Shown: positions 53,727-62,756, counted from the first letter of the stretch. The stretch is 64,000 bases of DNA from Rheinheimera sp. (GCA_008015325.1 SSFI01000081.1:1-64000), one strand, 5' to 3'. A program made the numbers and translations. The notes: generated by a model not told the origin, from the letters alone.

Positions 53727-53891
53727 ATGAGCTCAGCCAAAGCCCTGAAAAAGAAAATCGCCAAACGCGCCAAACAGAAAAAAAATATTCAGGTGAAAAA
53801 CTCGATCCGGCTGAAACAAAAAGCAGACACTGAAACCAGTCCGGCAACAGAGACAGCGTCCACAACAGAACCTGCCGCTAGCGAGATTTAA
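53727..53891 (+). CDS. Small basic protein, unknown
   Basis: This 54-residue frame begins at ATG 53727 with a GGAA element upstream. It encodes a lysine-rich first half, with a repeated KKIAKRAKQKK pattern, and a threonine/glutamate/alanine-rich tail. It overlaps the convergent nuclease gene by 14 bases. The strong N-terminal basic amphipathic pattern suggests nucleic-acid or ribosome binding. The gene call itself is moderate. Confidence 0.55.
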   Translation: MSSAKALKKKIAKRAKQKKNIQVKNSIRLKQKADTETSPATETASTTEPAASEI

Positions 53892-54792
53892 GCGGCTTCA
53901 GATTGATTTCTACATAAGCGTGGTCGCTGCTATAGCCATCACGCGCAAACACCGGGCTGACCAGATGCCGGTCCACCACCTGATAACTGCTGACTTCACC
54001 ACAAGCATGATGGTGGCGCGGATCAAAAGCCGCAGACACCAGCAGATAATCTAATACCTGACCGCCGGCGCCATAGTAGTGTGTCGGCGCGCGGTAAGCT
54101 TCCGCCGCCAGCTCCGCCGCATCCTGCAACAGGAATAGCGGTTGTTGACTGCGATCTGCCGCCAGCAGCGGCTGCAATAACGCCGAACTCAGCACATCAT
54201 TAAAATCACCAGCCACAATCAGCGGCTCCGCCTGGCATTGCACAGCCAGCGCCTGGCGCAGCAACGCCGCTTCATGACCACGCTGCAATTCAGACGCCCA
54301 TAATGCCAGCGCGGCATCCGGCAACTCCGCCGGCCGACGTGATTTCAGATGCACAGCAGCAACCCGGAGCTTGCCAAACTGTGGTGTTTCAAGCTGCACC
54401 AGCACAGGTTTGCGACTGAACTGGAAGCTTTGCAGCCTCAGCTGCGCCAGACCGGCAGCATCGGCAGTGATTTCTTCAACCTTCAGCATGGGATACCGGC
54501 TGGCGATGGCCACTACCGGACGGGTAAACACGTGCTGGTCGAGTAATTCCGGTTGCTCGACCACAGCAAACCAGGCGTAACCCAGTGTCGCCAGCAGCTC
54601 ACGCAATTCCGTAACCGAAAACACTTCCTGCAGTGCCAGAATATCCGGCTGCTGCTGTTGCAGCAGCGTTTTCAGCCAGTTGGTTTTTTGCTGCCACTGC
54701 GCCTGACTATAAATATTGTCCCATTCATAACAGGCCAGCGGCGGCGCGGCAAAATTCAGCAAATTTAAAGTGGCGACACGCAGTTCAGCCAA
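53878..54792 (-). CDS. Endonuclease/exonuclease/phosphatase family protein
   Basis: The 304-residue protein has the EEP-fold motifs in order: LRVATLNLLNF at the start, DILALQEVFS (metal-binding Glu), AVHLKSRRP, VAGDFNDV and SSDHAYV with the catalytic Asp-His. There is no signal peptide, so it acts in the cytoplasm. The substrate may be nucleic acid or a phosphoester. The sequence does not decide between these. Confidence 0.88.
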   Translation of the reverse strand: MAELRVATLNLLNFAAPPLACYEWDNIYSQAQWQQKTNWLKTLLQQQQPDILALQEVFSVTELRELLATLGYAWFAVVEQPELLDQHVFTRPVVAIASRYPMLKVEEITADAAGLAQLRLQSFQFSRKPVLVQLETPQFGKLRVAAVHLKSRRPAELPDAALALWASELQRGHEAALLRQALAVQCQAEPLIVAGDFNDVLSSALLQPLLAADRSQQPLFLLQDAAELAAEAYRAPTHYYGAGGQVLDYLLVSAAFDPRHHHACGEVSSYQVVDRHLVSPVFARDGYSSDHAYVEINLKPLKSR

Positions 54793-54848
54793 GCCCGGAC
54801 TCCTTTACGCGGACAGTTGCCGCCAACTTTTCAGCTGGAACACAGCAT

Positions 54849-55073
54849 TTAGTGCACTGTAATCGCAGGATTAATCAAAAACAATAAGCGGTCGAGATTG
54901 AGTTTTTCATACGGCATCAGCCGGCTGGGTTTGCCGGGGCGTTCTATTAACAACGCCTGCGGCTGGAAAGTCAGGCAGGCATTGCAGGTATGAATTTTCT
55001 GACCGTCGACATCAAAACGACATTGGCTGAGCTGCAAAAACCGGATGATCCGGCTGCGGATTTTTGACAACAT
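54849..55073 (-). CDS. Small CxxC protein, unknown
   Basis: The 74-residue protein has a basic N-terminus, one CNAC motif (residues about 30-33) plus an isolated Cys at 18, and a hydrophobic C-terminal stretch. A GAGGAAAAGAGG purine-rich site directly precedes the ATG. It is unrelated to its neighbours. Possibly a metal- or redox-binding protein. Function unknown. Confidence 0.6.
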   Translation of the reverse strand: MLSKIRSRIIRFLQLSQCRFDVDGQKIHTCNACLTFQPQALLIERPGKPSRLMPYEKLNLDRLLFLINPAITVH

Positions 55074-55158
55074 CCTCTTTTCCTCGCATCACTGTCATAC
55101 CCGAAACAAACACGGGCATTGATGTGACTGAGTGAACCACCGCAGGTTCCCGACCTTG

Positions 55159-57747
55159 TCAGTGGTCAGAGCTGTTAACCGCTTTCAGCTCAAGCCAAAG
55201 GTCATCCATAACTTTTGGCGCATCTGTTGCCTTCGCGCTAAAATTCCACGGCGATGGCGTCAGTTCGATACTGCGCAGCACGCCTTCACCGGTTTTATCC
55301 CAGGTCGACAGGTAAATTTTCGCGCCATCCCACCCCGGCAACCCCAGCGCAGCTGCGTTATAACCGATACGAATCAACCCCTTCGCCGCATCCACTATCA
55401 CTTGTGGTGCCGCACCGAGTTTTTGCCCGGTCGAAGTAGCGTCCGCACCAGCGGCATTAAACACTGAATTGCCCCAACCGAACAGGAAATGGCCCAATTG
55501 CCAGGAAGCCCCTTGCGGCATGCTACGGTTCAGCCCCGGCAACACAGTGGCACCGGGCAGCTGTGTCGCCAGCGGCAGATGGAAAAACAGAGCAAAATGC
55601 ACATTGTCAAAACCATTAGCCGGCGCCCAGAACTGACTGATTTGCTGCATCTGCAGCTCCAGTTCCAGCACATTGCCACCAGCCCGGGCACTCAGCCCGC
55701 GGATATCGCGCTGCTGCTGGGCATGCGGCTGGGTTGGCCCTGTGTAGTTGCCGTCAAAACCTTTGTCATCGTCTGGCGGGTCCTCTGCAGTAGCAGTCCA
55801 GCTGGCAGCTTTGACGTCGGTCTGATAGTGCCAGACCGGGCTCAGCGCGCCGGTTTCGGCCTGATACAGCTGTAAACGATGCTGCTGCAAACCCAAGTCC
55901 CGCACCGGTAACAGTAACCGAAAACTGCCATCCGCCGCAGCGCGCACTGGCGGTAGCTGATGTAACTGGCCATCAAGCACCGGCCAAACTGGTAAATCAG
56001 GTCTGTCTGTACGGCCTTGCAGCCAGACATCCTGACTGAGTGGGCTTGGCGGTAACTCGCCCAACGTTAACCTGCCAGCCGCAACAGCCTTACTGGCAGC
56101 CTCGCCTTCAGGTTGCAGCACCAACACCGCACGCCCCGGTAATTCCAACGTCAACTCGCCAGCGGGATTAAGCGGCAATAGGCCGGACGCCGCGCCCGAG
56201 CTTTGCCATAACACACGAGCCTGACTGGCACCGAGCTTTAATCCGGCTAATAAACGCGGGCTGTCGGCGGTATTCATCACCACCACCGCCTTTTGCCCCT
56301 GATATTGCATCTGGTAAGCCAGAATGCCGGCACCGGCAGTTTCGGCCTGCAGCAGGCTGAACTTACCACGGCTAAACAGACGGTGTTGCTTACGTAAACC
56401 TGCCAGCTGACGAATATGCTGGTACATGCTGTGCTCTGGCCGGAAGGCATCAGCAGTAGCGCCCCAGCCGCCTTTAAACATCGCCTGACGGCTTTCCGGC
56501 AACAGCTGTTCATCGCCCTGATAAATCACCGGAATGCCGGGAATGGTAAACAGCAGCGCGTAAGCCTGTAAAAATGCCGCCGGGCTGCCGGCCGCCAGAA
56601 AGCGTTTGGTGTCGTGATTATTCAGAAAAGTCGGCAACAAATGCGGCTGCGGAAACTGACTGACATGCTGCTGTAGCCGGTAACCGAGCTGCGCCGCAGG
56701 CTGCCCTTCTGCCAACACTCGGTTCAGCTCAAAATACAGTGGAAAGGCGATGACTGAATTGAGTTCCGGTTTTTCCGCAGTGCCGAGGAATCGCCGCAGT
56801 TTGGCTTCACCATCGGCCTCAAACGGCCTGGATGCTTCAAACACTTCACCGAAAGCGAGGAAATGCGGTTTGCCAAGTTCCCGCGCTTTAGCCAGCACGC
56901 CATCGGGCGCATGCAGAAAATCCTGCCAGAATTCGTGTTCGACATATTTTGCGGTATCAATGCGATAAGCATCCACACCGGCCTGCTCCAGCCAATAACG
57001 GTAACTATGCTTGAGTGCCTGCCGCACGCGCGGATTGGCGGTGTTGATGTCGGCGAGTGTCGCCAGCTGATAGTTAAATTCCTGGCCTGGCAGGGTCGGG
57101 TCAATGATCGGCGGCGTCCAATGGAAGATATTCGCCGCGGCATGCGCCGGGTTTAAGCGGTTGATCTGATCAAAAGGCGGCTGCACCGGCGCGCTTTGGC
57201 GACTGTTTTGGCTTTCATACAGCACAAAGTTTTTCGCCGTGTCAGTCGCATCATAAGGGCCGTCGTAACCAAAGAAATTGCCGGTATGATTGACCACAAT
57301 ATCCTGGATCAAATACATGCCACGGCCATGTAAATCCCGCGATAAGGCCTGATAATCCGCCAGCGTGCCGTAATGCGCGTCGATATTGGCAAAGTCGGTA
57401 GCCCAATAACCGTGATAACCGGCGTATTGCGCTTTGTCACTCCACCACTGATTCGCCACCGGCGGCGTCAGCCAGACAGCAGTTGCGCCAAGTCCCTGTA
57501 TATAATCCAGCTTCTGCTGAATACCTTTGAGGTCGCCACCGCTGTAATGGCTGGATTTCGCCGGATTGTATTCGCCGGCGCCCTGGTTGTTATTGGTCGG
57601 GTCACCGTCGGCAAAGCGGTCGGTCAGCACAAAATAAATCACCTGATCGCGCCAGTCCGGCGACGGCACCTGTAAAGGCCCCGGCTGTGCCACCGCAGCG
57701 CTGCTCAGCAACAATAGTGGCAAAACCGGCTTGATGCGTTTCATCAT
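55159..57747 (-). CDS. Exported GH13 alpha-amylase with C-terminal beta-sandwich region
   Basis: The 862-residue protein has a signal peptide (1-20, cleavage after AVA) and a GH13 catalytic domain. Its active-site residues are Asp264 in YRIDTAK, Glu301 in FGEVFE and Asp379 in NNHDTKR, with IVVNHTGN as region I. It has residues beyond the barrel (about 560-862) that look like two beta-sandwich modules. The last resembles the glucodextranase C-terminal binding module. It would cleave alpha-glucans outside the inner membrane. It follows the PrnA-like gene by 10 bases and likely shares its transcript. Confidence 0.92.
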   Translation of the reverse strand: MMKRIKPVLPLLLLSSAAVAQPGPLQVPSPDWRDQVIYFVLTDRFADGDPTNNNQGAGEYNPAKSSHYSGGDLKGIQQKLDYIQGLGATAVWLTPPVANQWWSDKAQYAGYHGYWATDFANIDAHYGTLADYQALSRDLHGRGMYLIQDIVVNHTGNFFGYDGPYDATDTAKNFVLYESQNSRQSAPVQPPFDQINRLNPAHAAANIFHWTPPIIDPTLPGQEFNYQLATLADINTANPRVRQALKHSYRYWLEQAGVDAYRIDTAKYVEHEFWQDFLHAPDGVLAKARELGKPHFLAFGEVFEASRPFEADGEAKLRRFLGTAEKPELNSVIAFPLYFELNRVLAEGQPAAQLGYRLQQHVSQFPQPHLLPTFLNNHDTKRFLAAGSPAAFLQAYALLFTIPGIPVIYQGDEQLLPESRQAMFKGGWGATADAFRPEHSMYQHIRQLAGLRKQHRLFSRGKFSLLQAETAGAGILAYQMQYQGQKAVVVMNTADSPRLLAGLKLGASQARVLWQSSGAASGLLPLNPAGELTLELPGRAVLVLQPEGEAASKAVAAGRLTLGELPPSPLSQDVWLQGRTDRPDLPVWPVLDGQLHQLPPVRAAADGSFRLLLPVRDLGLQQHRLQLYQAETGALSPVWHYQTDVKAASWTATAEDPPDDDKGFDGNYTGPTQPHAQQQRDIRGLSARAGGNVLELELQMQQISQFWAPANGFDNVHFALFFHLPLATQLPGATVLPGLNRSMPQGASWQLGHFLFGWGNSVFNAAGADATSTGQKLGAAPQVIVDAAKGLIRIGYNAAALGLPGWDGAKIYLSTWDKTGEGVLRSIELTPSPWNFSAKATDAPKVMDDLWLELKAVNSSDH

Positions 57748-57757
57748 TAGCTGCGCC

Positions 57758-59260
57758 TTAACTTAAGCAGAAATTGATAAAATCCTGATGCGGCGGCAAG
57801 CGGTTAACGGTGACCTGCATCACTGCTTTAAGGTTATCCAGCAGCTCTTTCAGCGCGGCTTCATCAATGGCATTGGCCATGCTGTGGTAATCCGCCGGGA
57901 TCACGCCCTGACCTATCATCACCTGTTGCCAGGCGATCTCAGAGAACAGCTCGTCCTGTTCGCGCTGCACCATACCGGTTTCACGGAACATCGCCATTTT
58001 GCGCCGCAAAGTCTCCGGCACGTCCATCCGCGCGCAGTCCAGCCAGTACTGACTGCCGGTGCGTTCGTTCAGCTTGTAATGCAGGATAATAAAATCGCGA
58101 ATTTGCTCGAATTCAATCTGCGACAAACGGTTAAACTCGTCGCGCATCGCCGGCGAAATGCCGTTATTCGGGAAAAACTTCAGTAAACGCAGCACCCCGG
58201 ATTGGATCAGGTGAATACTGGTCGACTCCAGCGGTTCGAGGAAGCCACTGGATAAACCGATGCTGACCACGTTGTGGCTCCACTGTTTACGCCGCCGGCC
58301 GGTTTTAAAGCTGATTTTGCGCGGCTCGGCCAAAGGTGCGCCATCGAGATTCGCCAGCAAAGTCGCTTTGGCTTCTTCGTCGCTGCAGTATTTGGAGGAA
58401 TACACAAAGCCATTGCCGATGCGGTGCTGCAGTGGAATGCGCCATTGCCAGCCTTTGGCGTGGGCAATGGATTTGGTGTATGGCGTGATGGGCTCCACCG
58501 AAGCACAAGGCACCGCCAGCGCGCTGTCGGCCGGCAGCCAGTGGCTCCAGTCCTCATAACCGGTGTTTAAGGTTTTTTCGATGAGCAGCGCATGTAAGCC
58601 ACTGCAATCAATAAATAAATCGCCGTTTACCTGCTCACCATTTTGCAGCACCAGCGTTGCCACATCACCGTTGTCAGCGTGGCGCAGCACCTGACTGACC
58701 TTGCCTTCAATGCGCCGCACACCGAGGTTTTCACTGAACTGGCGTAAAAACTGCGCATAAAGCCCGGCATCAAAATGATAGGCATAAGATAAACCGGGCA
58801 GATTCACCCCGTCGATTTTCGCCAGATGACCAAACTTATGCTGCACCGCCGCCTGATAGGCCAGCGAAAAATCCCAGAAATCATAAGGCATACCGAGCTT
58901 CTGGCTACGCACCCAAAAATGATGGAAATTACAGCTGGGGAATTCTTTACCAATGCTGCCAAAGGCGTGCATGTAGCGGTCGCCAATCTGACGCCAGTTC
59001 TCGAATTCAATACCGAGTTTAATCGTACCTTTGGTCGCGCGAACAAAGGCTTTTTCATCAATGCCGAGTGCGGCGTTAAAGGTCATGATCGGCGGAATAG
59101 TCGCTTCGCCGACACCGATAATGCCAATCTCGTCACTTTCCACCAAAGTGATGCGAATGGATTTACCCAGTAACTTGACGAGCAGCGACGCTGAAATCCA
59201 GCCGGCAGTGCCGCCACCTAAAATCACTACTTCACGCACCGGTTTATTTGCTTGCATCAC
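57758..59260 (-). CDS. Tryptophan-halogenase-like (PrnA family) flavoprotein of the maltodextrin locus
   Basis: The 500-residue protein has the FAD motif GGGTAGW at 15-21, GVGEATIPP at 49-57, Lys81 at the position of the halogenase lysine, WQWRIP at 271-276 (WxWxIP), and FLEPLESTSIHL with the conserved Glu. All key halogenase residues are thus present. Members of this family nevertheless occur widely beside TonB receptors in carbohydrate loci of Xanthomonas, Caulobacter and Alteromonadales, where no halogenation is known. It lies between the receptor and amylase genes. Its true reaction is open. Confidence 0.88.
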   Translation of the reverse strand: MMQANKPVREVVILGGGTAGWISASLLVKLLGKSIRITLVESDEIGIIGVGEATIPPIMTFNAALGIDEKAFVRATKGTIKLGIEFENWRQIGDRYMHAFGSIGKEFPSCNFHHFWVRSQKLGMPYDFWDFSLAYQAAVQHKFGHLAKIDGVNLPGLSYAYHFDAGLYAQFLRQFSENLGVRRIEGKVSQVLRHADNGDVATLVLQNGEQVNGDLFIDCSGLHALLIEKTLNTGYEDWSHWLPADSALAVPCASVEPITPYTKSIAHAKGWQWRIPLQHRIGNGFVYSSKYCSDEEAKATLLANLDGAPLAEPRKISFKTGRRRKQWSHNVVSIGLSSGFLEPLESTSIHLIQSGVLRLLKFFPNNGISPAMRDEFNRLSQIEFEQIRDFIILHYKLNERTGSQYWLDCARMDVPETLRRKMAMFRETGMVQREQDELFSEIAWQQVMIGQGVIPADYHSMANAIDEAALKELLDNLKAVMQVTVNRLPPHQDFINFCLS

Positions 59261-59295
59261 GACTCCGTTTTGTTACTTCACATCGCCACAAAGCT

Positions 59296-59351
59296 CTGGG
59301 TACCACGTACTGGGTACCACGTACTGGGTACCACGTACTGGATACCACGTA
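59296..59351. repeat. Four tandem 14-base repeats between the receptor and PrnA-like genes
   Basis: The unit CTGGGTACCACGTA is repeated at 59296, 59310 and 59324 without change and at 59338 with one substitution (G to A). The array lies 36 bases upstream of the ATG of the PrnA-like gene. It could be a copy-number-variable regulatory element or simple slippage product. It is not a CRISPR, since there are no spacers. Confidence 0.9.
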
Positions 59352-59361
59352 CCTGCATTTT

Positions 59362-59382
59362 GCCATTTGCAGAGCAAATGGC
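59362..59382. repeat. Perfect 9-bp hairpin
   Basis: GCCATTTGC and GCAAATGGC are perfect inverted arms separated by three bases, directly next to the tandem array and a second hairpin. Confidence 0.7.
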
Positions 59383-59392
59383 GTTCATCAGG

Positions 59393-59418
59393 CGAAACGC
59401 CAAACTGTTGGCGTTTCG
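59393..59418. repeat. Perfect 11-bp hairpin
   Basis: CGAAACGCCAA and TTGGCGTTTCG are perfect inverted arms with a four-base loop. Without a T-run on either side it is more likely a structural or protein-binding element than a terminator. Confidence 0.7.
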
Positions 59419-59454
59419 AAATCCCTGATTCACTGTACCGTCCTTCTCTGTACA

Positions 59455-59480
59455 TAAAAAAAGCCCCGAAACCGGGGCTT
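59455..59480 (-). terminator. Terminator after the TonB-dependent receptor gene
   Basis: AAGCCCCG (59461-59468) and CGGGGCTT (59473-59480) form a perfect 8-bp stem. On the minus strand it is followed by a run of six U (plus-strand A residues at 59455-59460). It lies 15 bases beyond the receptor stop, so expression of the downstream PrnA-like and amylase genes needs read-through or its own promoter. Confidence 0.88.
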
Positions 59481-59495
59481 TGATTGTGGCAGAAA

Positions 59496-62309
59496 TTACA
59501 GCTTGTAGCTGAAGCCTAACAGGTAGGTTTTGCCGTATTGCTGATAATCGCGGATCTTCAGCGCGTCGCCCTGAGTTGACACAAATGGCTCGTCGGTTAA
59601 GTTCTGGCCTTGCAGGAAGATAGACAGACCGTCTAACTCTTTAAAGCCGGCTTCGCCGAAGTCATAACCAATTTGCGCGTCAACAATAGTCTCGCCTTCG
59701 ATATCCACTTGTTGGGTGTCGAAACCGATACCGTAGACGTCACCTTTAAAATCACCACGTTTACGGGCACTGACGCGGGCCTGGAAGCCATTGCGTTCAA
59801 AGAACGCCGTCGCAGAAATGATTTCTTTGGACAGGCCTGGCAACTCGTAATCTTTACCCAGCGGATCCTGAATGTCCTGATCAACAATGGTGTAGCTTGC
59901 GATCAGACCAAAACCTTCCAGGATGTCGCTGACAGCGCTCAGTGGTACAGTTGCAGCAAATTCAGTGCCTTGCAGCGTACCGCCGCCACCGTTCACTTTA
60001 CCTGAACCGGTAGCACGTGAAGATGGTGGCACTTGGCCAGTGCTTGGATCAGCCACACCGGCTAAATCAACCTGGTACTTACCGTCAAAGATCCACTCGT
60101 TCAGATCTTTCCAGAAGTACGCCACAGAGAAATAACCTTCATCAGAGAAGTAGTTCTCATATGACAAGTCGATACCCAGGGCTTCTTTTGGCTCCAGCAG
60201 CGGGTTACCACCGCTGACGCTCCAGTTGTTGCCATTGCTGTCAACCTGCTGGCTGTAACTCGCGCCAACAGAAGCGTTCATATCACCCATTAATGGGCGC
60301 GACAGCGTTTTCGCTGCACCAAAACGCACAGACTGGTTCTCGGCCACGTCAAAAATCAGGTTCAGGCTTGGCAGCACGTGGCTGTAGCTGTGATCGATAT
60401 CTGTTGGCGAAGCCACGATCAGACCATTCACAGTACCAAAAGCGGTGCCTTGTGAATCCTGTTCAGTTTTGACATAACGCACGCCGACGCTACCAGTCAC
60501 CGGAATACCGCCAACTTCGGCTTCTAAATCAGCCTGGGTATACAGTGAAGTCACATCTTCACCGACAGTCCAGGTTTTGAACGAGTGGCTCTGGTTGGTC
60601 AGGCTTTCGGCGGTCAGCACATAATAACCGTCGTTTAACATAGCGCCGGAATCATAAGCAATCATATTGCCCATGCCGATGAAATCCAGGTTCACAGTAC
60701 CCATGCGGTATTGATCAGGCACAGACACCATCGCCGGGAAGTCTTTTAAAGTCATGAAGTAACCTTCTGACTTTTTGTCTTTTTCACGGGTTTTGTACGA
60801 CACGCCATAGTGCATTTTGGTGAACATACCGGCGTCTTCCAGCATTTGCGTGGCAGCCAGTTTAAAGGCGTTCATTTCGTCATCAACAGTTGGCGCGTTG
60901 ATAAAACCGTCTTGGGCGGTGTTTTCGTACAGGTCGTTACCGACCACACCGAATTTCTGGTTCAGTGCTGTACTCCAGCCCCAGCTGCGTGGGCCACCCA
61001 GTTTAATCAGGTTGTAATCACCGTAGTTCAGGCTTGGCGTAAAGACAGCGCCTGAGTTACCAGGTTTTAATTCATAGCTCAGGTTGTCACCAACACCCAG
61101 CTTGTCACCACGGCCAGTACCGGCGTAGCTTTCGAAGGACCAAATTTCGCGCTCAACCGATGAGTGGCTGGCGTCGAAGTTTAAAGTCCAGTCGTCATTC
61201 AGGTTGTAATCGGCGTTAAAACCGAAAGCGTTCATTTTGGCGTCGCGGTTTTCCAGGTCGTTACGGACCACCAGATATTCATTGCTGACTGCACCTTTAG
61301 TGACGAAACCAGTAGCCGGATCGACTTCAACCGCTGAAGTGCCACGGTTATAACCCCAGGCGAATGGAATTTCGATGCCGCGCAGAATTTTCTCGTCAGA
61401 GAAATCCACGTACAGCGCGTCAAAAGTCATTTTCAGCTTGTCGTTTGGTGCAGCTTCAACCACTAACAACGCAGAATCACGGTCCAGTACTGATGAACGG
61501 ACAAACGGCTTGGCACCACCCAGGATGGAGTAGTTTTTACCCGCAACTGAAAACTCCGGGTAACCCCAGGCGTTCCAGCGTTTTTCCTGGTTTGGCGAGC
61601 TCATTTTTGAATACGCAAATGCCACACCGATAGTGTCATTGGCGAATTTATCGATGTAAGAGAAAGTACCGCGGGCGCCTGAGTCTTTACCGTCCGGGTT
61701 CAGTTTATCCAGGCTGGTCATTTCGTACTGGCCGTTGAACTGAATAGTGCGTTCACGGCTTAATGGTTTGACCGTTTGCATGTCGATGACACCGGCGATG
61801 CCTTCTGCTTCCAGTGTGGCGTTTGGTGTTTTATAAACGGTCACGCCGCTCATAATTTCAGACGGGTATAAATCGAATTCTACGCCGCGGTTGTCACCGA
61901 TAGAGACCTGCTCACGGCCGTTAAAAGTGGTGGCGCTTTCGTTTTCACCAAAACCCCGGATACTAACTTTGCTGGCACGACCGTCCAGACGCTGTGACGC
62001 CAGACCCGGCAGACGCGAAATCGATTCAGCGATACTGGAATCCGGTAATTTACCGATGTCTTCCGCAGAAATAGATTCAACCACGTTGGTTGAGAAACGT
62101 TTAGTGTTGATGGATTCAACAACAGAACGACGGAAACCTTTGATTTCGATTACTTCAACGGCTGCTTCGGCTTTAGCCTTGGCGCGAGCTTCGGTAGGTG
62201 TGAGTTTTTTGCCGGCATCCGCAGCAGCTTCTTGTGCTGCAAAGCCTGAGGTGCTGAAACCGGCTGCAGCCAGTGCCAGCGTCAGTACGCTGAGTTTATA
62301 GTGTTTCAT
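59496..62309 (-). CDS. TonB-dependent receptor, maltodextrin type
   Basis: The 937-residue protein has a signal peptide (1-24, FAA-QE), an alanine/lysine-rich linker and then VEVIEIKGFRRS, the TonB box region. The plug domain follows with SAEDIGKLPDSSIAESISRLPGL and VSIRGFG. A long outer-membrane barrel ends in TYLLGFSYKL. It belongs to the Xanthomonas/Caulobacter large TonB receptor group (TIGR01782-like). It would import maltodextrins across the outer membrane. Substrate is inferred from linked amylase, glucoamylase and transporter genes and the shared operator. Confidence 0.9.
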   Translation of the reverse strand: MKHYKLSVLTLALAAAGFSTSGFAAQEAAADAGKKLTPTEARAKAKAEAAVEVIEIKGFRRSVVESINTKRFSTNVVESISAEDIGKLPDSSIAESISRLPGLASQRLDGRASKVSIRGFGENESATTFNGREQVSIGDNRGVEFDLYPSEIMSGVTVYKTPNATLEAEGIAGVIDMQTVKPLSRERTIQFNGQYEMTSLDKLNPDGKDSGARGTFSYIDKFANDTIGVAFAYSKMSSPNQEKRWNAWGYPEFSVAGKNYSILGGAKPFVRSSVLDRDSALLVVEAAPNDKLKMTFDALYVDFSDEKILRGIEIPFAWGYNRGTSAVEVDPATGFVTKGAVSNEYLVVRNDLENRDAKMNAFGFNADYNLNDDWTLNFDASHSSVEREIWSFESYAGTGRGDKLGVGDNLSYELKPGNSGAVFTPSLNYGDYNLIKLGGPRSWGWSTALNQKFGVVGNDLYENTAQDGFINAPTVDDEMNAFKLAATQMLEDAGMFTKMHYGVSYKTREKDKKSEGYFMTLKDFPAMVSVPDQYRMGTVNLDFIGMGNMIAYDSGAMLNDGYYVLTAESLTNQSHSFKTWTVGEDVTSLYTQADLEAEVGGIPVTGSVGVRYVKTEQDSQGTAFGTVNGLIVASPTDIDHSYSHVLPSLNLIFDVAENQSVRFGAAKTLSRPLMGDMNASVGASYSQQVDSNGNNWSVSGGNPLLEPKEALGIDLSYENYFSDEGYFSVAYFWKDLNEWIFDGKYQVDLAGVADPSTGQVPPSSRATGSGKVNGGGGTLQGTEFAATVPLSAVSDILEGFGLIASYTIVDQDIQDPLGKDYELPGLSKEIISATAFFERNGFQARVSARKRGDFKGDVYGIGFDTQQVDIEGETIVDAQIGYDFGEAGFKELDGLSIFLQGQNLTDEPFVSTQGDALKIRDYQQYGKTYLLGFSYKL

Positions 62310-62423
62310 TGCCCTTCATCCCCGGTGTGGTGTTTCATAGTTATTTGGTTGTGTGCTCCATACCAAGGGGCATGAAGTGTGACAACCATGCTATTTCTAT
62401 GTGGAACCTCCCCCCGATACAAC

Positions 62424-62439
62424 ATGAATACGTATTCAT
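62424..62439. promoter_or_regulatory. Maltodextrin regulon operator upstream of the receptor gene
   Basis: ATGAATACGTATTCAT is a perfect 16-base palindrome, 115 bases before the receptor ATG. Its core 14 bases are identical to the site upstream of the transporter gene at 37278-37291. The likely binder is the LacI-family protein encoded at 42586-43632. Confidence 0.78.
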
Positions 62440-62714
62440 AATCACGCTTTTGCGCCGGAGCAGTGCAACTTTTCACAACCTTGCACCAAGCACGTGCAAT
62501 CCGCGATTTTAGCGTTGGTTTTTTCAGCGGAATCGCACTGAAATGTCCCAACTTCGAGGCCAGTCCCATGTAACGAATAGCACAGAATTTGTGAAAAAAA
62601 TGATTAGTTTCAAATCGAAGTGGCAATAGGTGCATATTGCGCAAATGAAAGCGGTTTAGAGACAGCGGGGAATGCTGAAATGCAGCAACTCACTGCGGTC
62701 AGCTCGCAGTGAAT

Positions 62715-62728
62715 TGCATACGTATGCA
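62715..62728. promoter_or_regulatory. Variant palindrome, possible auxiliary operator
   Basis: TGCATACGTATGCA is a perfect 14-base palindrome sharing the TACGTA core and outer TG/CA of the main operator, with two symmetric changes. Its position, about 400 bases upstream of the receptor start and 290 bases from the main site, would suit a DNA-looping auxiliary operator or a site for a related regulator. Confidence 0.5.
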
Positions 62729-62756
62729 CAAAGATTTCAGCTGATTATGCAGTGAA

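Larger units (their letters stand above)
62310..62756. other. Regulatory region upstream of the receptor gene
   Basis: This 447-base gap between the receptor start and the end of the Wzi-like gene contains two perfect palindromes (62424-62439 and 62715-62728) centred about 290 bases apart. No further gene is supported. The open frames present have non-coding composition. Confidence 0.6.

Noticed and set aside
59296..59351. Possible CRISPR-like array
   Set aside because: The units are 14 bases, directly adjacent and without spacers, and no cas genes are present.
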